Below are positions 5,937-10,177 of a stretch of 10,177 bases of DNA, piece by piece. The notes beneath the pieces are model-generated. The model ran no database searches and was not told the origin of the DNA. It saw only the letters and a program-made list of their open reading frames with translations. This DNA is from Prevotellaceae bacterium. Lineage in GTDB: Bacteria > Bacteroidota > Bacteroidia > Bacteroidales > UBA932. A program made the position numbers and the translations under genes. The DNA is taken from NCBI GenBank assembly GCA_031288885.1, contig JAITQP010000043.1, positions 1 through 10,177 on the forward strand, written 5' to 3'. Every line of letters begins with the position of its first letter. Positions within the stretch are counted from its first letter, which is position 1.

Positions 5937-7448
5937 TTACCCGATTTTTTTAATCTTTATTGTTTGCCCGGGCACTATTTTGGTGTTGCTGCTCATGTTG
6001 TTCAGCGACATCAAATCGGAGGGCGTGATGCCCAAGTATTTATACTGCTGCGATATGCTCCAAAGCGTATCGCCGCGCTTTACCTGATAGTAGAGGAAAT
6101 CGTTGTGCTGCCCCGACGACAGCTCCTGCGCAGCGGCGACTTTACTTGGGCTTGCGCTCGCCGTATAGCGCGCCGCCTTGGTCGGGCTTACGTACACGTC
6201 CAGCTTTTGCCCCTCCCGAATATAGTTTGAGCGCAGCGCATTCCAGAGCCTGAGGTCTTGCACGCGCACGCCGTAGTGGGCGGCAATGCTACCCAGCACA
6301 TCGCCCTTTTTCACCCTGTACACAATTCTTGCTTTCCCCGACGGCACGTAGGCCGTAAACTTGGCAGGCGCCGCCATGGTTTTCGGGTTGTACTCCTCCG
6401 CGTGATACTGCGCTATTTTACTTTCCCCGTCAATGTAGGTGTTTACGTACTCCACGGGCAGCTTGAGCGTGCAGGTGCGCTCGTTGCCGGGCACAATGTT
6501 GCGCCGGTATTGCGGGTTGAGGTCGCGCAGGGTTGCCACCGAAATGCCCGTAACCGCCGAAATTTGGTCAAAGTGCATCCACTGCGTTACGTGCACCGTG
6601 TCGTAGCTGAAGTATTTTTTGAAGTTGTACTTAGGCGTTCTGAGCCCGTGCTCCTTGGTGTAGTTCATCATGTAGGCTGCGCCGATGAACGCCGGAACGT
6701 AGCCGCGCGTTTCGCGCGGCAGGTGGTTGTAGATGCCCCAGAAGTCGTTACGCCCCGAGCGGCGGATGGCCTTGTTTACGCTGCCCACGCCGCAGTTGTA
6801 GGCGGCAATGGCGAGCGTCCAGTCGTTAAAGGTGTTGTACAGGTCGCGCAGGTGGCGCGCGGCGGCGTTTGTGGCTTTAATCGGGTCGCAGCGGTCGTCC
6901 ACCGTGGAGGTTACGTTGAGGCCGTACATCCTGCCCGTGCTGTACATAAACTGCCACAGGCCCGTAGCCCCCGCCCGCGACACAATGCGCGGGTTGAGCG
7001 CCGACTCTATCACCGCAAGGTAGCGCAGCTCCAGCGGAATACCGTACTGGTCTAATATCTGCTCAAAAATGGGGAAGTAGTACTCCGACAGGCCGAGTAT
7101 TGTTTCGGCCTTGTCGCGCTTGTCCTCGGTGTAGAGCTGGATGTACCTGCGGACAATGCTGTTAAACGGTAAATCAATCACCGAGTGCAGCCGCCCGAGC
7201 CGCGCAATGTACACCGAATCCGACACCACCGCGGGGAGCACCGGCTCGCCGGCTATTTGCTCGGTGGCGGTGGTCATCTCATCCGGCTGCATGGCAACGG
7301 TATCCAAATCAATATCGTCGGCTATTTCGCTGAGCATGTTGTCAACAGCCACCGTGTGGGGAGCACGCCCGTGAGCTTGGGCAGCTACCCGTAGGCTGGG
7401 CAAAAACAAAAGCATCCAAAAGGATACGACAAAAAAACGCATCATCAT
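5937..7448 (-). CDS. mltD: MltD-like membrane-bound lytic transglycosylase with LysM repeats
   Basis: A 503-aa secreted enzyme that cleaves glycan strands of peptidoglycan, leaving 1,6-anhydroMurNAc ends. A signal peptide covers about 1-24 (MMMRFF, then hydrophobic, ending VAAQA). There is no lipobox Cys, so lipid anchoring as in E. coli MltD is not evident. The SLT domain spans about 130-265, with catalytic Glu148 in LAVIESALNP, then GATGLWQFM (160-168) and AAYNCGVGSVNKAI (215-228), the Y-N-x-G-like signature. A region at 290-335 is a degenerate LysM-like segment. Clear LysM repeats lie at about 376-420 (YRVKKGDVLGSIA) and 452-500 (YQVKRGDTLWSIS), and they should bind GlcNAc-containing glycan. 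Three tandem ATG codons open the gene after an A-rich leader. It is third downstream of parA. Confidence 0.93.
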   Translation of the reverse strand: MMMRFFVVSFWMLLFLPSLRVAAQAHGRAPHTVAVDNMLSEIADDIDLDTVAMQPDEMTTATEQIAGEPVLPAVVSDSVYIARLGRLHSVIDLPFNSIVRRYIQLYTEDKRDKAETILGLSEYYFPIFEQILDQYGIPLELRYLAVIESALNPRIVSRAGATGLWQFMYSTGRMYGLNVTSTVDDRCDPIKATNAAARHLRDLYNTFNDWTLAIAAYNCGVGSVNKAIRRSGRNDFWGIYNHLPRETRGYVPAFIGAAYMMNYTKEHGLRTPKYNFKKYFSYDTVHVTQWMHFDQISAVTGISVATLRDLNPQYRRNIVPGNERTCTLKLPVEYVNTYIDGESKIAQYHAEEYNPKTMAAPAKFTAYVPSGKARIVYRVKKGDVLGSIAAHYGVRVQDLRLWNALRSNYIREGQKLDVYVSPTKAARYTASASPSKVAAAQELSSGQHNDFLYYQVKRGDTLWSISQQYKYLGITPSDLMSLNNMSSNTKIVPGQTIKIKKIG

Positions 7449-7478
7449 GTTGAAAATTATTTTTGGTTATTTTTTTTG

Positions 7479-8096
7479 TTAGAATGTCAGGCTAAAGGTC
7501 AACCCCACGTGCGCGTTAGCGCGCGCTGAGGAGGCGTGCCAGCCGTCCGTGTAGGGTTGCAGCTTAAGCGACAAATCGTTGCTTATATCGTAGGTAAAAA
7601 AATGCGCATCTACGGAGGCGTCAAGAATATTTATCCCGTAAAACAGTATCGTGAGGATAATAAAAAAATCCCTGTCGCGGCGGTATACGTTTTTGTAGTA
7701 CTGAAGCCTGTCTATCGGCACCGTCTGAAAGGCGCTGTACAAATCTTTTTCCAGCTCCGCCTTTTTTTCTTCATACTCCGGATCGTCCGATTTGAGCTGC
7801 GTAACGGCATACTTAACGCTGTACGCGTCGCGGTACAGCTTGTAGCGGAAGTTGTTGCTCTGAATGAAGTACCCAAACGCGGCAAATCCTCCGTAAATCA
7901 GCGGCAGCTTCCAGTATCGCTGGTTGTAGGCTTGCCCCAAGCCGGGCAGCAGCGTAGAGTACAGCGCCGCGCGCGACGGCGGGTGCACTACGCTATCCCT
8001 CACCTGAACTTCCTGACCTCCCTCAACTTGTCCAAAGGTCGCCCGCGGCAACAGCATTGCCGGCACAAGCAGCGCTACAACAGCATATCTTTTCAC
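7479..8096 (-). CDS. DUF5683 family envelope protein
   Basis: A 205-aa protein of the Bacteroidota-specific DUF5683 family, function unknown. Residues 1-23 form a signal peptide (KRYAVVALLVPAMLL, ending TFGQ). Then come SRAALYSTLLPGLGQAYNQ (41-59), the family core followed by a hydrophobic segment (about 66-79), a charged helix rich in Lys/Glu, and RRDRDFF with a second hydrophobic segment (about 139-158). The C-terminus is Phe. The longest frame starts with TTG at 8126 and overlaps parB by 10 nt. I chose the GTG at 8096 because it gives a normal signal peptide, whereas the longer form adds a Glu-containing extension. It lies between parB and the mltD-like gene, an order I remember as recurrent in Bacteroidales. 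The family call rests on the PGLGQ core and context. Confidence 0.82.
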   Translation of the reverse strand: MKRYAVVALLVPAMLLPRATFGQVEGGQEVQVRDSVVHPPSRAALYSTLLPGLGQAYNQRYWKLPLIYGGFAAFGYFIQSNNFRYKLYRDAYSVKYAVTQLKSDDPEYEEKKAELEKDLYSAFQTVPIDRLQYYKNVYRRDRDFFIILTILFYGINILDASVDAHFFTYDISNDLSLKLQPYTDGWHASSARANAHVGLTFSLTF

Positions 8097-8116
8097 CTCT
8101 AAAAACTTTATCAGCC

Positions 8117-9073
8117 TCAATTCCAAGTATGGAGCTTTTCAGGTTTTTCGCCTACAAGCGCGCTTAGCCGCTCAACGGCACTCCGGATATCGTCATCCGT
8201 TTTCAGCTCCACGGTAAGCTTAGCGCCGCCATTCGACCCGCGCTTGATGTTCACCTTGCCGCTAAAGCACCTCTCCATCCGCTCCACCAGCTTAAAAAAC
8301 AGCTCCGACTTGTCCTCGCCGCCCGCTTCGCCGTCGCCGGTGGGCTGGGGCTTTTCCGCCTTCGGCTTGCCCAGCGACTTCACCAGCTCCTCCACCTGCC
8401 TTACCGACAAGCCCTGATCTACAATTTTTTTGGCTATGCTCACCTGCTGCGTAACGCCGCTGACGTTTATCAGCGCGCGCGCGTGCCCCATGGTGATGAG
8501 CTGCTCGCGGATGGCCAGCTGAATTTCCTCCGGCAGCTTCAGCAGGCGCAGGTAGTTGGCAACGGTGGAGCGCTTTTGCCCTACCTTTTCGCTAATTTCC
8601 TCCTGCGTGTGGTGCAGCTGGTCAACCAGCAGCTGGTAGCTGAGCGCTATTTCTATCGCGTCGAGGTCGGTGCGCTGAATGTTTTCAATCAGCGCCATGA
8701 GCAGGCTGTCGTTATCGTTGGCTTCGCGCACGTAGGCGGGAATGGTTTCGTAGCCGAGCTGCTTTGACGCCCGATAGCGGCGCTCTCCGCTAATGATTTG
8801 GTACCTATTTTTGTCCACAGCGCGCACCGTGATGGGCTGTATAATGCCCAGCTGCCGGATGGAGTCGGCAAGCTCCCCGAGCGAGTCCTCATCAAAGCTG
8901 GTGCGCGGCTGCTGCGGGTTGGGCTCTATTTCCGACAGGGGAATTTCTTTTACCAGCTCCGACTTTACGGGGGGCGTTGGGGTTTCGCCCCGTTTGCCCA
9001 CCGCGCCGGGGGTGGTTGTTTGCCCGTCAAGCAGCGCACCTAACCCTTTACCTAAACGTTCACTTTTTGCCAT
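8117..9073 (-). CDS. parB: ParB/Spo0J chromosome-partition CTPase, parS-binding protein
   Basis: A 318-aa chromosomal ParB. These proteins load at parS, use CTP to close as sliding clamps, recruit SMC, and stimulate ParA. The N-terminal KGLGALL (9-15) is the ParA-interacting motif. The ParB/Srx domain spans about 41-135, with NPQQPR (52-57) and the CTP-binding GERRYRA (96-102), then LIENIQRTDLDAIE (128-141). A helix-turn-helix lies at about 155-176 (TQEEISEKVGQKRSTVANYL), followed by the rest of the central DNA-binding region to about 235. A flexible Lys/Pro/Gly-rich linker (236-256) leads to the C-terminal dimerisation domain (257-316). The length is typical. It starts 5 nt after the parA stop. 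No parS palindrome is visible in this window. Confidence 0.96.
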   Translation of the reverse strand: MAKSERLGKGLGALLDGQTTTPGAVGKRGETPTPPVKSELVKEIPLSEIEPNPQQPRTSFDEDSLGELADSIRQLGIIQPITVRAVDKNRYQIISGERRYRASKQLGYETIPAYVREANDNDSLLMALIENIQRTDLDAIEIALSYQLLVDQLHHTQEEISEKVGQKRSTVANYLRLLKLPEEIQLAIREQLITMGHARALINVSGVTQQVSIAKKIVDQGLSVRQVEELVKSLGKPKAEKPQPTGDGEAGGEDKSELFFKLVERMERCFSGKVNIKRGSNGGAKLTVELKTDDDIRSAVERLSALVGEKPEKLHTWN

Positions 9074-9078
9074 CTATT

Positions 9079-9876
9079 TTATAACTGTTTATTTTCGTTG
9101 CTAATTTCAGTCGCATTGTTGCGCTGCAAGAATTCGCGCGCGAGGTTCATGTACCCCACGCTTCCGTTTGACTGGGCGTCGTAGAGGATGACCGGCTTCC
9201 CAAACGAGGGGGCTTCGCTCAGCTTTACGTTGCGCATGATGATGGTTTCAAAAGCCATCGTGTCAAAGTGGTTGCGCACATCCTCCACCACTTGGTTGGC
9301 GAGCCTCACGCGGGCGTCGTACATGGTGAGCAAAAACCCTTCTATGGCGAGGTCGGGGTTGAGCCGCCCCTGCACCATCCGAATGGTGTTGAGGAGCCTG
9401 CTGAGCCCCTCAAGCGCAAAGAACTCGCACTGTATGGGGATAATCACCGAGTTTGCCGTTGTGAGGGCGTTGAGCGCGATAAGGCCCAGCGAGGGAAGGC
9501 AGTCGATGAAAATGTAGTCGTAGTCGTCCCTTATGGGCGCAATTACGTTGCCCAGCACGCTCTCGCGGTTAGGCCGCTCCACCAGCTCCAGCTCCGCCCC
9601 CACGAGGTCTACGCGCGACGGCAGCAGGTGCAAATTCTTGAGCTCCGTTTGCAGAATAGCGTCGCGCGGGTTGGCGTCGTCAACCATACATTCGTAGATG
9701 GTTGCCTTTATATTTTTTTCTTCAAAACCCAAGCCGCTCGTGGCGTTGGCTTGTGGGTCGGCGTCTATGAGAAGCACGCGCTTCTCAAGCACAGCAAGGC
9801 TTGCCGACAGGTTAATAGCGGTGGTGGTTTTGCCCACGCCGCCTTTTTGGTTTGCAATTGCAATTACTTTTGCCAT
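9079..9876 (-). CDS. parA: ParA/Soj chromosome-partition ATPase
   Basis: A 265-aa Soj-type ParA with no N-terminal HTH, as expected of a chromosomal copy. It binds DNA nonspecifically as an ATP dimer and is released by ParB, which drives segregation of the origin region. The deviant Walker A is KGGVGKTT at 11-18, with signature Lys11 and Lys16. The Walker A' region is [10 protein letters not shown] (35-44) and Walker B is [11 protein letters not shown] (121-131) with Asp125. The [15 protein letters not shown] segment (215-229) is typical of Soj/MinD-like proteins. It is the first gene of the seven-gene operon and has a leader of about 100 nt. The ATG at 9876 is fixed by the conserved [13 protein letters not shown] start. 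Confidence 0.97.
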   Translation of the reverse strand: MAKVIAIANQKGGVGKTTTAINLSASLAVLEKRVLLIDADPQANATSGLGFEEKNIKATIYECMVDDANPRDAILQTELKNLHLLPSRVDLVGAELELVERPNRESVLGNVIAPIRDDYDYIFIDCLPSLGLIALNALTTANSVIIPIQCEFFALEGLSRLLNTIRMVQGRLNPDLAIEGFLLTMYDARVRLANQVVEDVRNHFDTMAFETIIMRNVKLSEAPSFGKPVILYDAQSNGSVGYMNLAREFLQRNNATEISNENKQL

Positions 9877-9980
9877 TTTGTATGCCCTTTTTTTGTTAAC
9901 CCATAGTAGGATACACTCAAGTCCGAAATATCTTGCAAGTATAGCAATAAAACTCCAATTTTACCTTATAATTTTATTAA

Positions 9981-9988
9981 CAAATGTA
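9981..9988 (-). promoter_or_regulatory. Candidate -7 element for the par operon
   Basis: On the minus strand TACATTTG fits TAnnTTTG and would start transcription about 100 nt before the parA ATG at 9876. No TTTG/TTG lies 19-21 nt upstream, so support is partial. It is the only consensus -7 match I found in the parA leader, and I saw none in the short gaps inside the operon. Confidence 0.4.
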
Positions 9989-10013
9989 AATTACCAGATA
10001 TTTTACTGTCCTG

Positions 10014-10046
10014 TTGGGGGAAAGAGCGAAAAAAACAGTACCTTTG
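10014..10046 (+). promoter_or_regulatory. Promoter-like sequence facing right, antisense to the small RNA
   Basis: TTG at 10014-10016 and TACCTTTG at 10039-10046 match the Bacteroidetes boxes, with a 22-nt spacer that is slightly long. Transcription would start near 10050 and run rightward through the small RNA locus on its opposite strand, towards whatever lies beyond the window. It may serve a divergent gene outside this window or be a chance match. Confidence 0.4.
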
Positions 10047-10051
10047 CGCGC

Positions 10052-10090
10052 AAAAAAAAGATAGCCCCCTGCTGTCAGGTAAGCTATCTT
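10052..10090 (-). terminator. Intrinsic terminator of the small RNA
   Basis: On the minus strand AAGATAGC (10090-10083) pairs with GCTATCTT (10065-10058), eight perfect pairs. An inner stem, CCTG-ACAG-CAGG, sits within the loop. The 3' arm runs straight into T residues down to 10052, giving eight Ts in a row. This is a textbook Rho-independent terminator in this direction only. Confidence 0.8.
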
Positions 10091-10141
10091 GTCGGCCACT
10101 TAATTACGTTTCCCAAGGGAAAGAGGCTTGATTAAGCATCA
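10052..10141 (-). ncRNA. Small structured RNA of about 90 nt with its own promoter and terminator
   Basis: The minus strand has a complete small transcription unit and no coding frame of note. After the promoter at 10147-10177 the RNA should start near 10141. CTTAAT (10136-10131) pairs with ATTAAG (10104-10099) and encloses a second stem, TTTCC (10122-10118) with GGAAA (10113-10109), closed by a CTTG loop. A terminator hairpin follows and ends in a T-run at 10059-10052. It lies upstream of and codirectional with parA, separated by about 60 nt from the candidate parA promoter. The small Bacteroidales RNAs known from comparative genomics (for example Bacteroidales-1) share this promoter-stems-terminator layout, but I cannot assign it to a family from memory. 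Target and role are unknown. Confidence 0.7.
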
Positions 10142-10146
10142 CGGTA

Positions 10147-10177
10147 CAAAGGTAAGAATTATATTTGAATGTACAAA
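10147..10177 (-). promoter_or_regulatory. Bacteroidetes promoter of the small RNA
   Basis: On the minus strand TTTG (10177-10174), exactly 19 nt, then TACCTTTG (10154-10147) match the full Bacteroidetes consensus TTTG-N19-21-TAnnTTTG. This is the best promoter in the window. No start codon with a substantial frame follows, and a terminator lies about 60 nt further on, so it drives a short RNA. Confidence 0.75.

Noticed and set aside
5389..6087. Plus-strand open frames across the SGNH and mltD-like genes
   Set aside because: They cross the boundary of two well-supported minus-strand genes and have no motif or start context.
7449..7478. A terminator or promoter between DUF5683 and the mltD-like gene
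   Set aside because: The gap is only 30 nt, A-rich on the minus strand as in a Bacteroidetes translation leader, with no hairpin and no TAnnTTTG box.
4960..8822. DnaA-box-like strings such as TTATCCACG and TTGTCCACA as an oriC
   Set aside because: They are few, scattered and inside coding genes, with no clustered boxes or AT-rich unwinding region.
1..10177. A parS site near parA/parB
   Set aside because: I looked for TGTTTCACGTGAAACA-like or similar 16-bp palindromes and saw none. Isolated CACGTG strings, as near 3157, lack the flanking arms.

Overview
The window looks like a chromosome segment from a member of the Bacteroidota, most likely order Bacteroidales. Three things point there: promoters of the Bacteroidetes type (TTTG or TTG, a 19-22 nt spacer, then TAnnTTTG), A-rich leaders in place of Shine-Dalgarno sites, and the gene set parA, parB, a DUF5683 protein and an MltD-type lytic transglycosylase. 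From memory, that four-gene order is common in Bacteroides and relatives. I cannot name a species.

Region 1-2149 is AT-rich and gene-poor. It holds two diverged copies of a small secreted or membrane peptide gene (205-411 and 1682-1903) that resemble the NVEAL/NVEALA peptides of Bacteroidales. The homology between the copies runs on into the DNA behind each one. Between them lie a stretch with broken frames only (about 456-1180) and a compact unit made of a promoter at 1181-1211, a 68-aa hydrophobic ORF at 1305-1511 and an 11-bp hairpin at 1515-1550. An inverted-repeat element (1956-2091) separates this region from the operon.

Region 2150-9876 is a tight minus-strand cluster of seven genes, transcribed right to left: parA, parB, DUF5683, mltD-like, SGNH hydrolase/acetyltransferase, MBOAT O-acyltransferase, NlpC/P60 lipoprotein. 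The gaps are 3-30 nt, so this is almost certainly one operon. ParA and ParB segregate the chromosome. The other genes act at or beyond the inner membrane: a glycan-strand lyase, a peptide-stem hydrolase, and an MBOAT/SGNH pair of the kind that moves acetyl groups across the membrane onto a polysaccharide. O-acetylation of MurNAc blocks lytic transglycosylases, so peptidoglycan is an attractive but unproven target of the pair.

Region 9877-10177 is the parA leader plus a small RNA gene on the minus strand. The RNA gene has an excellent promoter (10147-10177), a body of about 90 nt with stem-loops, and an intrinsic terminator (10052-10090). A plus-strand promoter-like sequence (10014-10046) faces it. 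I found no parS site, oriC, tRNA, rRNA, CRISPR array or intact transposase.
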